64,000 bases of DNA from an uncultured Sterolibacterium sp. (GCA_903832735.1 CAILCO010000161.1:1-64000), one strand, 5' to 3'. Shown: positions 1 to 8,746, counted from the first letter of the stretch. Translations and numbers: made by a program. Notes: generated by a model not told the origin, from the letters alone.

Positions 1-104
1 CCAAGCAGCCGTTCTCCCGGTAAACCATCAAACCGGGTTACTTCCCAAATACATATTTGCTATGAGGCCGGCGCTCAGGATCGGGCTCGTCCAACAAACG
101 GTTC

Positions 105-145
105 AGATCGTGGCTTCGCACGATCTAACCTTATTCGTTAGATCG
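105..145. terminator. Overlapping alternative hairpins at the end of the excisionase-like gene
   Basis: AGATCGTG at 105-112 pairs perfectly with CACGATCT at 119-126. CGATCTAAC at 121-129 pairs perfectly with GTTAGATCG at 137-145. The two stems share 121-126 and cannot form together. They overlap the stop codon of the small leftward gene. There is no T-run, so a Rho-independent terminator is not certain. Bases 1-104 hold nothing I can recognise. Confidence 0.4.
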
Positions 146-394
146 CAACCAGGCCTTCAGATCGCCCTTGAAGTAAACGACCTTCTGGTTCGATCCTTCC
201 GAAGTTGAACTGCCTCCCTGCGCATAACGCGGTCCAGGCTTTTTGGCGCCAGGACGGCGCATCTTTTCCATCGAGCTTTTCGACTCGCGGACGAATACCG
301 CCGCCTCGGACGTCGTCAGCGGCGTGTCGTCGGGCAAGCGGCTGATGAGTTCCAGCGCCGCCAGATCGGAAACTTTGAGACCGGGTTCCGTCAT
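131..394 (-). CDS. Small winged-helix DNA-binding protein, excisionase/AlpA-like
   Basis: An 87-residue protein if it starts at the Met at 394. A longer open frame runs to 622 but overlaps the integrase, so it is rejected. Residues about 22-45 (LTTSEAAVFVRES...) look like the helix-turn-helix of the HTH_17/MerR-like excisionase group. The C-terminal KVVYFKGDLKAWL matches the wing-plus-last-helix pattern of that group. It lies 29 bases downstream of the integrase on the same strand, the usual place for a recombination directionality factor. Function as excisionase or AlpA-type regulator is inferred from fold and context; no catalytic residues are expected. Confidence 0.6.
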   Translation of the reverse strand: MTEPGLKVSDLAALELISRLPDDTPLTTSEAAVFVRESKSSMEKMRRPGAKKPGPRYAQGGSSTSEGSNQKVVYFKGDLKAWLRSNE

Positions 395-423
395 GTCATC
401 ATACTGCGGAGAAAAATGCGATT

Positions 424-1965
424 CTAACCATCTCCTCTGTTGCCATCTATTACTTTTGCCTTGGGTGGTCTGCCCGTTCGCGGTTTCGCCGACGCGCAAA
501 CGTGCGGCTCTGGCGCCTTCAGCGGCGGCCACTCCACGGGTTTGAGCGAATTGTAGATATTCGGGGCGGTCGTCAGGATGTATTGCTCCATCTTCGTCAT
601 CCACTCCGAAAGCAACATCCATTCGGCGCGGGTATAGGTATCCGTCACAGTACCGTCCGCGTGATTCAGGAACCGCTGCTTGACCCCATAAGGCACGTCC
701 AGGGTGGTCATCACGGCGCCAAAGGAGCGGCGAAGGTCATGTCGCGCCAACCGGACGATCCCCGCCTCGTCCCGGATGCGACCGAGCAAATCCATCGCAT
801 TAGTATAGTGACCGGTCTTGCTGAACTTGCTCTTGGCGGGAAACACCCAGCGGCGGCCTCCCTTGTCGAAGCCGCGTTCAGCAGATTCCTTCGCGGCAGC
901 CTCCTGCCTTCGTTCGAGCAGCGTACGGGACATGCGGCCCAGCGGCAACCTGAGAGCCCGTCCGTTCTTGGTTTTGTAAACGAAGATGTAAGGACCATAC
1001 TCTCCGCTTTCATGCAGCCAGACATGACTCGTGCGCTTCCGTTCATGCTCGTCAAGCAGGTCACCCCACACGCACGCGGCGTGCTCGGACGACCGGCAGC
1101 CCAACAGGATCATGAGGATGAGGTAATCGCACCCTGTCGCGTTGTCGTTCGTCTGGCGCTTGCTCCAGGCGGCTTCGAGGAACTTGCCGAGGGTTGTCGT
1201 GGGTCCCAGCGGATTTCGCTTGGCGTTCTCCTCACGTCCTCGCTCCAGCTGTTCGCGATTGCGATACATGGCATTGAGTTGAAGGACAACGAACGGATTC
1301 GTCGTCAGCGTCGGCTCCCGCCTCGCCGCCGAGGCAGCAAGCGTCTCGTTGTCTATGCACCAGCGTACGGCCGCGCTCGCCCAACGGAAATTCTGTTCGT
1401 TGGCCGTGGGATGTCCCCTGCCTTCCACGAACTTCTCCATGATCTCGTCCGTGGTTATGTCACGGACTTTACGGTCGGCCCAGCCAAAGCGCTCAAATTT
1501 GGCGATCGAGCCTTTGATGACTTTGAGAGTCCCCTTGGATGCAGGTCTTTGAGTGCGCTCCTCCAGGTGATTCCGATATTTTTCCAGCACCTGCCCAAGC
1601 GTGAGCTCGGCTGCAGCTTTCCTTTTTGCGACCTTGTTGGGGCTCATCCCGGTCGCCTGCAATACCTTGACCATCTCCCTGGCTTTCTCGCGCGCGTCGG
1701 CAAGCGTATATTCCCCAGCCGAACAAACCGCAAACTGCCTTACATCCTTGCTTCCCGGTCCGGTCCGCTGCTGAACGTAATAGGTCTTGCGCCCGTCGAC
1801 CCGGATGCCGAAGCCGGTCGGGACGTCTTGTGAAGCATCACCAACAAAGTAGCGTTTGCGCGTCTCGTTGGGCTCGTAAAGAATTTTTCCTTTGCTGTCG
1901 AAACCAACGGGTTTATTCTCGACTTTCAGCCGTTTTATGAACTCCTGCGTCAAGGGAATCTTCAT
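424..1965 (-). CDS. Tyrosine recombinase / phage-type integrase
   Basis: A 513-residue site-specific recombinase. The N-terminus (about 1-110) resembles the arm-binding DUF4102-like region of island integrases, followed by a SAM-like core-binding domain at about 120-210. Catalytic residues are visible: Arg291 in GCRSSEHA, a beta-hairpin Lys at 331 or 333, His409 and Arg412 in RHDLRR, His435 in FLNHAD and the nucleophile Tyr444 in TDTYTR. A basic tail of about 40 residues follows the catalytic domain. All the chemistry is present, so the enzyme is probably active. The gene reads away from mutS, and its start is 218 bases from the mutS start. The element it belongs to lies mostly to the left of the window. 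Confidence 0.93.
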   Translation of the reverse strand: MKIPLTQEFIKRLKVENKPVGFDSKGKILYEPNETRKRYFVGDASQDVPTGFGIRVDGRKTYYVQQRTGPGSKDVRQFAVCSAGEYTLADAREKAREMVKVLQATGMSPNKVAKRKAAAELTLGQVLEKYRNHLEERTQRPASKGTLKVIKGSIAKFERFGWADRKVRDITTDEIMEKFVEGRGHPTANEQNFRWASAAVRWCIDNETLAASAARREPTLTTNPFVVLQLNAMYRNREQLERGREENAKRNPLGPTTTLGKFLEAAWSKRQTNDNATGCDYLILMILLGCRSSEHAACVWGDLLDEHERKRTSHVWLHESGEYGPYIFVYKTKNGRALRLPLGRMSRTLLERRQEAAAKESAERGFDKGGRRWVFPAKSKFSKTGHYTNAMDLLGRIRDEAGIVRLARHDLRRSFGAVMTTLDVPYGVKQRFLNHADGTVTDTYTRAEWMLLSEWMTKMEQYILTTAPNIYNSLKPVEWPPLKAPEPHVCASAKPRTGRPPKAKVIDGNRGDG

Positions 1966-2183
1966 GTTTCAAGGCCCTTAAATGTATGCCGGATATTAAA
2001 TATTAACATATTGTTTTACAGTTATTTTTTTGTATTTATTTATGAATGTATGCCTGGCTCGAAGCTTACCACTTTCAGTTTGCCTGTAGGCATACAATAG
2101 CCATACATTTTCAGGGTTACAAAGTGCTAAACAATGCCACAAAATGCCACGAATGACTACAAACGAAAACAGTAACATATTGA
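1966..2183. promoter_or_regulatory. AT-rich control region between integrase and mutS with repeated AATGTATGCC boxes
   Basis: Direct copies of AATGTATGCC lie at 1981-1990 and 2045-2054. Inverted copies (GGCATACAAT, GCCATACATT) lie at 2089-2098 and 2100-2109. A dyad TGCC-TGTA-GGCA spans 2081-2092. Two copies of AATGCCAC lie at 2133-2140 and 2143-2150, and TAACATATTG occurs at 2004-2013 and 2173-2182. The stretch is much more AT-rich than its surroundings. Arm-type sites for the integrase or excisionase, or operators for their promoter, are the likeliest roles. The mutS promoter must also lie here, but no clear Shine-Dalgarno precedes its ATG. Confidence 0.5.
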
Positions 2184-4775
2184 ATGGATAAAGATATTAT
2201 TACAAAACCCAGTAGCGGCAACGGTGTAGAAAACCACACCCCAGTTATGCAGCAGTATCTGCGCCTCAAGGCGCAGCATCCGGAGATGCTGATGTTCTAC
2301 CGGATGGGTGACTTCTACGAACTGTTCTTCGCCGATGCGGAGAAGGCGGCGCGCCTGCTCGACATCACCCTGACGGCCCGGGGCCAGTCGGCCGGCCAGC
2401 CGATCCCGATGGCCGGGGTGCCCTATCACGCCGCCGAACAGTATCTGGCGCGCCTGGTGAAACTCGGTGTATCGGTGGCGATCTGCGAACAGATCGGCGA
2501 TCCGGCTACCGCCAAGGGTCCGGTCGACCGCGCGGTGGTGCGCGTGGTGACGCCGGGAACGCTGACCGATGCGGCGCTGCTCGACGACAAGTCCGACTGC
2601 CTGCTGCTCGCCCTGGTAGAGGAACAGCAGCGCTGCGGTCTGGCCTGGCTGAATCTCGCCAACGGCGATTTCTCCATCCTGGAATGTCCGGCCCGGGATC
2701 TACCGGCGCAATTCGAGCGCCTGCGTCCCGCCGAAATCCTACTGCCCGACAGCCGCAGAAACGCAGCGTTCGAGACTAGAAACGCCGCGCTGAAGCATCT
2801 GCCGGATTGGCATTTCGACGCCGAATCGGCTACCCGCCTGCTCAGTCGGCAGTTCGGCACGCGCGATCTCGCGGCCTTCGTCGGCGAAGAAGAAGCTGCG
2901 ATGGCCCTCGCCCTGGCCGCCGCCGGCGCCCTGTTCCAGTACGCCCGCAGCACCCAGCAGCAGTCGTTGGCGCATGTCACCAGCCTCACGGTCCTGCGCG
3001 GCGGCGAGTTCCTGCGCCTGGACGCCGCGACGCGGCGCAACCTGGAAATATCCGAGACCCTGCGCGGCGAACCCGCGCCTACCCTGCTCTCGCTCTTCGA
3101 CACCGCGGCGACCAGCATGGGCTCGCGCTGGCTGCGCCACGCCCTGCACCATCCGCTGGCCGATCGCAATGCCGCCGCCGCCCGCCATCATGCCGTCACG
3201 GACCTGATCGAGGGCGCCGCCGCGAAACTCTCCGAAGGCTTGCGCGGCATCGCCGACATCGAGCGGATCACCGCCCGCATCGCCCTCGCCAGCGCCCGAC
3301 CGCGCGACCTCTCGGCGCTGCGCGACAGCCTGGCCAGGCTGGCCCGGCTGCGCGATGCCGCCATGACGCCAAGCGCGCCGCTGTTGCGCCAGATCGCCGG
3401 CGATCTTGAGACGCCGCAGGATTGCCTGGACCTGCTCCGCCGGGCGCTGAAGGCCGAACCGGCCACGCTGCTGCGCGAAGGCGGCGTGATCAACGACGGC
3501 TTCGCTGCCGCCCTGGACGAACTGCGCGCGCTGCAGGGCAACTGCGGCGCCTTCCTTCTGGAACTCGAAGCGCGCGAGAAGGCTAGGAGCGGCATCAATA
3601 GCCTCAAGGTCGAGTTCAACAAGGTGCACGGCTTCTACATCGAAGTCAGCCACGCCAACAGCTCCCGCGTGCCCGACGACTATCGCCGGCGCCAGACCCT
3701 GAAGAACGCCGAGCGCTATATCACGCCGGAGCTCAAGGCCTTCGAGGACAAGGCGCTGTCGGCCAACGAGCGCGCCCTGTCGTTGGAGAAGCAACTCTAC
3801 GAAAAGCTGGTCCAGGATCTCGCCGCGTTCATCCCGGAATTGCAAAAGATCGCCCGCGCCCTGGCGCTGACCGACGGCCTGTGCGCCTTCGCCGACGCGG
3901 CAAAACGCCTGGCCTACTGCCGGCCGCAATTCCTGCCCTACGGCGGCATCGAAATCGAGACCGGGCGTCATCCGGTGGTCGAGAGGGAAGTGGCACAGTT
4001 CGTCGCCAACGACACGCTGCTAACCGCCGCGCGCCGCCTGCTGCTCGTCACCGGTCCCAACATGGGCGGAAAATCCACCTACATGCGCCAGGTGGCGCTG
4101 ATCGTGCTGCTCGCCCATTGCGGCAGTTTCGTGCCGGCCGCCGCAGCCCGGATCGGTCCGGTCGACGCCATCTTCACGCGCATCGGCGCGTCCGACGATC
4201 TGGCTTCCGGCCGTTCCACCTTCATGGTCGAGATGACCGAGGCGGCGGCGATCCTGCACGGCGCCAGCGACAAGTCGCTGGTGCTGATGGACGAGATCGG
4301 CCGGGGCACCTCGACTTTCGACGGCATGGCGCTGGCCTTCGCCATCGCCCGCCATCTGATCGAGAAGAACCGCGCCTACGCGCTGTTCTCGACCCATTAC
4401 TTTGAACTTACCCGGCTAGCCCAGGACTATCCGGAATGCGCCAACGTGCATCTGTCCGCGGTCGAGCATGGCCAGGCCATCGTTTTCCTGCACGCACTGG
4501 AGGAAGGACCGGCGAGCCAGAGCTACGGCATCCAGGTCGCGGCGCTGGCCGGCATTCCCGCGAGCGTCATTCGCGACGCCAAGCGGCGCCTGGCGGCACT
4601 GGAGAACCGTGAAGCAGGACAGGGCGGCCAGCCGGATCTGTTCGCGCCGCCGCCCGCCGCCGCCGAGGAAACTCCGCACCCGGCGCTGGAAGCGCTGGCC
4701 GACCTCGATTGCGACAGCCTCTCGCCGCGCGAAGCGCTGGAGAAGCTGTACCAGTTGAAGAAGCTGGCGGACTGA
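2184..4775 (+). CDS. mutS: DNA mismatch repair protein MutS
   Basis: An 863-residue mismatch-recognition ATPase. The mismatch-binding Phe-X-Glu is F44-Y45-E46 in GDFYELF. The Walker A is GPNMGGKST at about 624-632 and the Walker B is [11 protein letters not shown] at about 698-708. The C-terminus ends with the short helical tail used for tetramerisation. Length and domain order match the family. The first 20 or so codons are AT-rich compared with the rest, and no good ribosome-binding site is seen upstream. The start at 2184 is therefore the least certain part. MutS initiates methyl-directed mismatch repair with MutL, which is not in the window. Confidence 0.97.
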   Translation: MDKDIITKPSSGNGVENHTPVMQQYLRLKAQHPEMLMFYRMGDFYELFFADAEKAARLLDITLTARGQSAGQPIPMAGVPYHAAEQYLARLVKLGVSVAICEQIGDPATAKGPVDRAVVRVVTPGTLTDAALLDDKSDCLLLALVEEQQRCGLAWLNLANGDFSILECPARDLPAQFERLRPAEILLPDSRRNAAFETRNAALKHLPDWHFDAESATRLLSRQFGTRDLAAFVGEEEAAMALALAAAGALFQYARSTQQQSLAHVTSLTVLRGGEFLRLDAATRRNLEISETLRGEPAPTLLSLFDTAATSMGSRWLRHALHHPLADRNAAAARHHAVTDLIEGAAAKLSEGLRGIADIERITARIALASARPRDLSALRDSLARLARLRDAAMTPSAPLLRQIAGDLETPQDCLDLLRRALKAEPATLLREGGVINDGFAAALDELRALQGNCGAFLLELEAREKARSGINSLKVEFNKVHGFYIEVSHANSSRVPDDYRRRQTLKNAERYITPELKAFEDKALSANERALSLEKQLYEKLVQDLAAFIPELQKIARALALTDGLCAFADAAKRLAYCRPQFLPYGGIEIETGRHPVVEREVAQFVANDTLLTAARRLLLVTGPNMGGKSTYMRQVALIVLLAHCGSFVPAAAARIGPVDAIFTRIGASDDLASGRSTFMVEMTEAAAILHGASDKSLVLMDEIGRGTSTFDGMALAFAIARHLIEKNRAYALFSTHYFELTRLAQDYPECANVHLSAVEHGQAIVFLHALEEGPASQSYGIQVAALAGIPASVIRDAKRRLAALENREAGQGGQPDLFAPPPAAAEETPHPALEALADLDCDSLSPREALEKLYQLKKLAD

Positions 4776-4793
4776 AATCGACCTCGCCCACAA

Positions 4794-4863
4794 GGGGGAT
4801 AAACAAGGGGGCCACCCCTTGTTCCGACCTGGGGGATAAACAAGGGGAATTCTCCCCTTGTTC
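4794..4863. repeat. Tandem pair of GGGGGATAAACAAGGGG hairpin units
   Basis: Two near-identical units start at 4794 and 4831, a 37-base period. Each has GGGGGATAAACAAGGGG, a short spacer, then CCCCTTGTTC, so each folds into an AACAAGGGG/CCCCTTGTT hairpin. They lie between the convergent ends of mutS and slyD, where they could act as a two-way transcription stop. The spacer sequences differ (GCCA against AATTCT) while the stems are kept, which suggests selection on the structure or recent duplication of a mobile repeat. Confidence 0.7.
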
Positions 4864-4939
4864 GTACACTGCGTATTTCCGGCCTAACAGAGTGCTGCCT
4901 TCTGCACCCCGCTGTAATTCCGCAAAACCTACTGTCGGA

Positions 4940-5419
4940 TCAATGCGCGTGTCCGCCCGCGCCATGAACATGACCGTGGGCGAGTTCTTCCTTGGTCGCC
5001 ATGCGCACTTCGGCAACGGTGCAGGCGAACAACAGCGCCATGCCGGCGAGTGGATGATTGCCATCGACCACCACCTTGTCGGCTTCGATCTCGGTGATGG
5101 TGAACAGCATCTCGTCCTCGTCGTTTTCGGCGGCGCGTTCGAACTGCATGCCGACTTCGATCTGCTCGGGAAACAGGTCGCGCGGCTCGACGTTGACCAG
5201 GGCGGCATCATATTCGCCGAAGGCCTCGCTGGGTTCCAGTTTGACCTTGAGCGTAGCGCCGACGTCCTTGCCATGCAGCGCTTCCTCGATGCTCGGGAAA
5301 ATGCCGTCGTAGCCGCCATGGACATAGACGAGCGGTTCGTTTCCGGCATCGACGAGGTTGCCCTCGGTATCATGGACTTCGTAGTCCAGCGTTACGACAG
5401 TATTCTTGCTTATTTGCAT
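4940..5419 (-). CDS. slyD: FKBP-type peptidyl-prolyl isomerase, SlyD-like
   Basis: A 159-residue cytoplasmic prolyl isomerase and chaperone. It begins MQISKNTVVTLDYEVHDTEG, a typical SlyD start. The split FKBP domain has the insert-in-flap chaperone region at about 70-130. The C-terminus (HGHVHGAGGHAH) is a short histidine-rich metal-binding tail, shorter than in Escherichia coli. Its first codons overlap the last ten bases of the peroxiredoxin gene upstream, so the two are translationally coupled. Nickel delivery, as in SlyD of other bacteria, is possible but the tail is short. Confidence 0.93.
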   Translation of the reverse strand: MQISKNTVVTLDYEVHDTEGNLVDAGNEPLVYVHGGYDGIFPSIEEALHGKDVGATLKVKLEPSEAFGEYDAALVNVEPRDLFPEQIEVGMQFERAAENDEDEMLFTITEIEADKVVVDGNHPLAGMALLFACTVAEVRMATKEELAHGHVHGAGGHAH

Positions 5420-5889
5420 GGCTGCTCCATTTGCTTGACGAGTTGCAGGACCTCGACGACATGTCCGCGCGGCTTTATATCATAAAGCGCATGCCGGAGG
5501 ACACCACGACTGTCAATGATGAAGGTCGACCGCACGATGCACAACTTCTTCACCCCGTCCGTCTCGCGCATCTGGCAGACGCCGTACTTGCGGCTCACCT
5601 CGCCTTCCATGTCGGCCAGGAGACGCACCGAGAGTCCGTGCTTGTCGCGGAATTCGGCGTGGCGCATACAGTCGTCGCGGCTGATTCCGAGGATTACGCA
5701 GCCGCGACGGGCAAACTCTTCCTCGCGGTCGCTGAAGTCGGTCGCCTCTAGCGTGCAGAATGGTGTGTCATCCCTGGGATAGAAGAACAGCACGGCATGT
5801 TGCTTGCCACGCAGCGATTCCAGCGTGAAGTTTTCCATGTCCGCATCGGGCAAGGTGAATCCTGGTGCCGGGTGACCCGCTTGCAGCAT
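5410..5889 (-). CDS. bcp: Thioredoxin-dependent peroxiredoxin, BCP/PrxQ family
   Basis: A 159-residue peroxiredoxin that reduces hydroperoxides. The peroxidatic cysteine is Cys45 in YPRDDTPFCTLE. The usual Gly before this Cys is Phe here. The alpha2-helix resolving Cys found five residues later in E. coli BCP is Thr50, so the enzyme works either as a 1-Cys type or with one of its other cysteines. The start at 5889 is chosen because it gives the family N-terminus (MLQAGHPAPGFTLPD); a 48-residue upstream extension in the frame is low quality. It overlaps slyD by ten bases. Confidence 0.93.
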   Translation of the reverse strand: MLQAGHPAPGFTLPDADMENFTLESLRGKQHAVLFFYPRDDTPFCTLEATDFSDREEEFARRGCVILGISRDDCMRHAEFRDKHGLSVRLLADMEGEVSRKYGVCQMRETDGVKKLCIVRSTFIIDSRGVLRHALYDIKPRGHVVEVLQLVKQMEQPCK

Positions 5890-6064
5890 GTCCGCTCCCA
5901 AGTAATCGCGCCCCGATTCTAACCGAGCCGCCCGGGAAAAAAACAAGATTTTCGGCAATGATTGTGCTTCAGGCTTTGTCGCGTGGCGGCGCCGCCACAG
6001 AACGACTAGTGCCCGTCGTCGTCTGCAAGACAACCCAGGGCACTGGTGCCAGCGAAGCAGGTAC
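5890..6064. repeat. Spacer upstream of the peroxiredoxin gene with a perfect palindrome
   Basis: GTGGCGGCGCCGCCAC at 5983-5998 is a perfect 16-base palindrome. It is followed at 6008 by the first copy of the 59-base two-hairpin element described separately. The peroxiredoxin promoter, reading leftward, must lie in this stretch. No clear -35/-10 pair was identified by eye. Confidence 0.5.
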
Positions 6065-6066
6065 TA
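6008..6066. repeat. 59-base two-hairpin element, copy 1
   Basis: This copy matches 61452-61510 at 51 of 59 positions with no gaps. Outer stem AGTGCCC (6008-6014) pairs with GGGCACT (6038-6044). An inner imperfect stem lies at 6018-6024/6028-6034. A second hairpin GTGCCAGC-GAA-GCAGGTAC follows. Orientation is unknown. It lies between zapE and the leftward peroxiredoxin gene. Whether it acts as RNA or as a mobile DNA repeat is open. Confidence 0.65.
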
Positions 6067-6119
6067 GGGCGTGTTCTCAATTAAGCGACGTGTGCCGATT
6101 AATTGAGAACACGCCCTAG
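6064..6119. mobile_element. 50-base palindromic MITE-like element flanked by TA
   Basis: Perfect 21-base inverted repeats at 6064-6084 and 6099-6119 enclose a 14-base loop. Read as an insertion, the element is 6067-6116 with ends starting GGGCGTGTTCTCAATTAA, flanked on each side by TA inside CTAG. This looks like a non-autonomous relative of a TA-duplicating insertion sequence, or the fused ends of one. The right end supplies the TAG stop codon of zapE (6116-6118, minus strand). The hairpin would also act as a strong RNA structure at the end of the zapE transcript. Confidence 0.65.
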
Positions 6120-7237
6120 AGCGGGAGGCGGTGGGCCTCGGCCAGATACTCGCGTGAGCGCATCTCGGTCAGGCGACTGGCCGTGCGTTTGAATTCCCCG
6201 GCCTGGACGCCTTCGCAATACAGTTCGTCGGCGGGACAAGCGGCGGAGAGCAGGAGTTTGACCCGGCTGTCGTAGAGCACATCGATCAGCCAGGTAAAGC
6301 GGCGGGCTTCGGAGGCCATGTCACGATTGAGGCGCGGCACGCCGGACAATTGCAGCGTCGGAAAACGCCGCGCCAGTTCCAGATAGTCATTCTGCGAGCG
6401 CGGTCCGCCGCAGAGCGTGGCAAAATCGAACCAGACCACGCTCGGCGCGCGCCGGCGCACGGAGATCTCGCGGCCTTGCACCTGCAGCGGGCGGTCATGG
6501 CCTTCGCCGCCGGCAATCTGACGGAAATATTCGGCGAGCCTGGCTTCCGACGCTGCGTCTGCCGGGATCAGGTAGGTATCCATCTGCTCCAGTGCGCGCA
6601 GCCGATAGTCGACGCCGTGGTCCACCTCGACGACGTCGAGTTGCTCCTTGAGCAGGGCTATCGTCGGCAGGAAATGCTGGCGCTGCAGGCCGTTGGGATA
6701 CAGGCCGTCCGGCGGATAATTGGAGGTCACGCAGAACACCACGCCGCGCTCGAACAGCGCGGAAGTCAGACGGCCGAGGATCATCGCATCGGCGATGTCG
6801 GCGACATGCAAATCGTCGAAGCAGAAGACGCGGGTTTGCGCCGCGATGCTGTCGGCGACCTTGACCAGGGGATCGGCTGAGTGCTTGTGCTGTTTCAGCG
6901 CCAGATGCACTTCCCCCATGAAGGCGTGAAAATGCACGCGGCGCTTGCGCTTGTAGGGCAGCGCGGCGAAGAAACAGTCCATCAGCAACGTCTTGCCCCG
7001 CCCGACGCCGCCCCAGAAATAGACGCCGCGGGGCAAATTAGGCCGCACCAGCATCTTGCGCAGGCGGCTGCGGCGCTTGTGCTTGAAGGCGACGAGATCT
7101 TCGTGCAGGCGCTGCAGTCGCTGGGCCGCCTCGAGTTGGGCGGCATCGGGGGCGAAGTTCCGCAGATCGCACTGCGCCTGGAAGGCGGCGATCATGCCCG
7201 ATGCCTTGGTGTCGACAGAAGTTGCTATGAGTGCCAT
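6116..7237 (-). CDS. zapE: Cell division ATPase ZapE (AFG1-like)
   Basis: A 373-residue AAA-type P-loop protein that binds the FtsZ ring. Walker A is GGVGRGKT at 76-83 and Walker B is CFDDLHV at about 139-145. It ends SRLTEMRSREYLAEAHRLPL. Length matches the family, but the stop codon is made by the junction with a TA-flanked palindrome, so the last few residues may have been replaced. It follows lpd in the TCA cluster, separated by a strong hairpin, so it may have its own promoter. Confidence 0.93.
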   Translation of the reverse strand: MALIATSVDTKASGMIAAFQAQCDLRNFAPDAAQLEAAQRLQRLHEDLVAFKHKRRSRLRKMLVRPNLPRGVYFWGGVGRGKTLLMDCFFAALPYKRKRRVHFHAFMGEVHLALKQHKHSADPLVKVADSIAAQTRVFCFDDLHVADIADAMILGRLTSALFERGVVFCVTSNYPPDGLYPNGLQRQHFLPTIALLKEQLDVVEVDHGVDYRLRALEQMDTYLIPADAASEARLAEYFRQIAGGEGHDRPLQVQGREISVRRRAPSVVWFDFATLCGGPRSQNDYLELARRFPTLQLSGVPRLNRDMASEARRFTWLIDVLYDSRVKLLLSAACPADELYCEGVQAGEFKRTASRLTEMRSREYLAEAHRLPL

Positions 7238-7251
7238 GGAAAATCTCAGGA

Positions 7252-7279
7252 CGCTGGTCGGGCTTCTGCCCGACCAGCG
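7252..7279. terminator. Hairpin between lpd and zapE
   Basis: CGCTGGTCGGGC (7252-7263) pairs perfectly over 12 bases with GCCCGACCAGCG (7268-7279) around a TTCT loop. It lies 8 bases after the lpd stop and 14 bases before the zapE start. On the minus strand it is followed by ATTTTCC rather than a clean T-run. It may attenuate or end the odhAB-lpd transcript. The GTCGGGC/GCCCGAC core recurs in other spacers of the window. Confidence 0.6.
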
Positions 7280-7287
7280 GTCGAAAA

Positions 7288-8742
7288 TCAGAAATGCAGC
7301 GGACGCTTATCGACGGCCAGGGCGGTTTCGTGCATCGTCTCCGACAAGGTCGGATGGGCGTGACAGATGCGGGCGATATCCTCTGAACTGGCGCCGAACT
7401 CCATCGCCATGACCGCCTCGGCCACCAGCTCGGAAGCATTGTTGCCGATGATATGCACACCGAGTATCCGGTCGGTCCTGGCATCAGCCAGCATTTTCAC
7501 GAAGCCGCTGGTGTCGCCCTGTCCCAGCGCGCGCCCGTTGGCCGAGAAGGGAATCTGGCCGATGCGATAATCGACGCCCTCGCTCTTCAACTGCTGCTCG
7601 GTCTTGCCGACCCAGGCAATCTCCGGGTGCGTGTACATCACCCAGGGGATGGTGTTGTAATCGATGTGACCGGCCTGCCCGGCGATCAACTCGGTGACCA
7701 TGATGCCCTCTTCCATGCCCTTGTGCGCCAGCATCGGCCCGGGCACGACATCGCCGACCGCCCAGACGTTCTCGAGATTGGTGCGGCATTGACCATCGAC
7801 CGCGATGCGCCCGCGCTCGTCCAGTTTCAGGCCGACGTCGGCGCAACCCAGCCCCTCGGTGAACGGAACGCGCCCGACCGAAACGATCAGCTTGTCGCAT
7901 TCCAGGGTATGCGCTTCATCGCCGGATTCATACTCGATCCGCACCGGCGCCTCACCCGGCCGTCCCAGGCTGACCTTGCCGATGTTCACCCCGAGTTTGA
8001 TGTCCAGCCCCTGCTTCCGGGTGAACACCTTCCAGGCTTCCTTGGCCACGGCCTGATCGGCGGCGCCGAGAAAATCCGGCAGCGCTTCGAGTATCGTCAC
8101 CTCGGCGCCGAGCCGCTTCCAGACGCTGCCCAGTTCGAGGCCGATGACCCCGGCGCCGATCACGCCCAGGCGGCGGGGCACGGCATCGAAGGACAGCGCG
8201 CCGGCATTGTCGCAGATCAGCTTGTTGTCGACCGGGATCCCGGGCAGTTGGCGCGCCGTGGAACCGGTGGCGACGATGACGTGGCGGGCCTCGACCACTT
8301 CGCGACCCGTGCTGCCATCTTTGCCAGCGACCTCGATTTGCCAGAGGTCGTTGTCGCGGCCCTGGAACTTGCCGCGGCCGGGCAGCAGCGTCACCTTGTT
8401 CTTCTTGAACAGCGCGCGGATGCCGCTGGTGAGTTGGCCGACGATGTTGTCCTTGCGCCGCATCATCGTCGCGACGTCCATCCTGACGTTCTCGAAGCCG
8501 ATGCCGTGCATGACGAAGGAGTGATTGGCCTGATCGTAAAGTTCCGACGACTGCAGCAGCGCCTTCGAGGGAATGCAGCCGACATTGAGGCAGGTGCCGC
8601 CCAGGCGCACTTCGCCCTTGGCGTCGGCGTAGGCCTGCGACTCTACGCAGGCGGAGGATAGCCCGAGCTGTGCCGCGCGGATCGCGGCGACATAGCCGCC
8701 GGGGCCGCCGCCGATGACCAGCACGTCGAATCTCTTGGTCAT
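7288..8742 (-). CDS. lpdA: Dihydrolipoyl dehydrogenase (E3) of the 2-oxoglutarate dehydrogenase complex
   Basis: A 484-residue FAD flavoprotein that reoxidises the lipoyl groups of OdhB with NAD+. It starts [20 protein letters not shown], a dinucleotide fold for FAD. The redox-active disulfide is Cys51/Cys56 in [13 protein letters not shown]. The NAD-binding [13 protein letters not shown] follows. The C-terminal HAHPTLSE carries the catalytic His-Glu pair. It lies 4 bases after odhB and is part of the leftward TCA operon. Confidence 0.96.
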   Translation of the reverse strand: MTKRFDVLVIGGGPGGYVAAIRAAQLGLSSACVESQAYADAKGEVRLGGTCLNVGCIPSKALLQSSELYDQANHSFVMHGIGFENVRMDVATMMRRKDNIVGQLTSGIRALFKKNKVTLLPGRGKFQGRDNDLWQIEVAGKDGSTGREVVEARHVIVATGSTARQLPGIPVDNKLICDNAGALSFDAVPRRLGVIGAGVIGLELGSVWKRLGAEVTILEALPDFLGAADQAVAKEAWKVFTRKQGLDIKLGVNIGKVSLGRPGEAPVRIEYESGDEAHTLECDKLIVSVGRVPFTEGLGCADVGLKLDERGRIAVDGQCRTNLENVWAVGDVVPGPMLAHKGMEEGIMVTELIAGQAGHIDYNTIPWVMYTHPEIAWVGKTEQQLKSEGVDYRIGQIPFSANGRALGQGDTSGFVKMLADARTDRILGVHIIGNNASELVAEAVMAMEFGASSEDIARICHAHPTLSETMHETALAVDKRPLHF

Positions 8743-8746
8743 GATG

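Noticed and set aside
502-1833. A 443-codon open frame opposite the integrase
   Set aside because: It is an antisense shadow of a well-supported gene in high-GC DNA, with no family features.
2004-2182. TAACATATTG repeated at 2004 and 2173 as possible attachment sites
   Set aside because: Both copies lie on the same side of the integrase, so they cannot bound the element; ten AT-rich bases can recur by chance.
4794-4863. A CRISPR array
   Set aside because: There are only two units, each unit is itself a full hairpin with a 4-6 base loop, and no cas genes are present.
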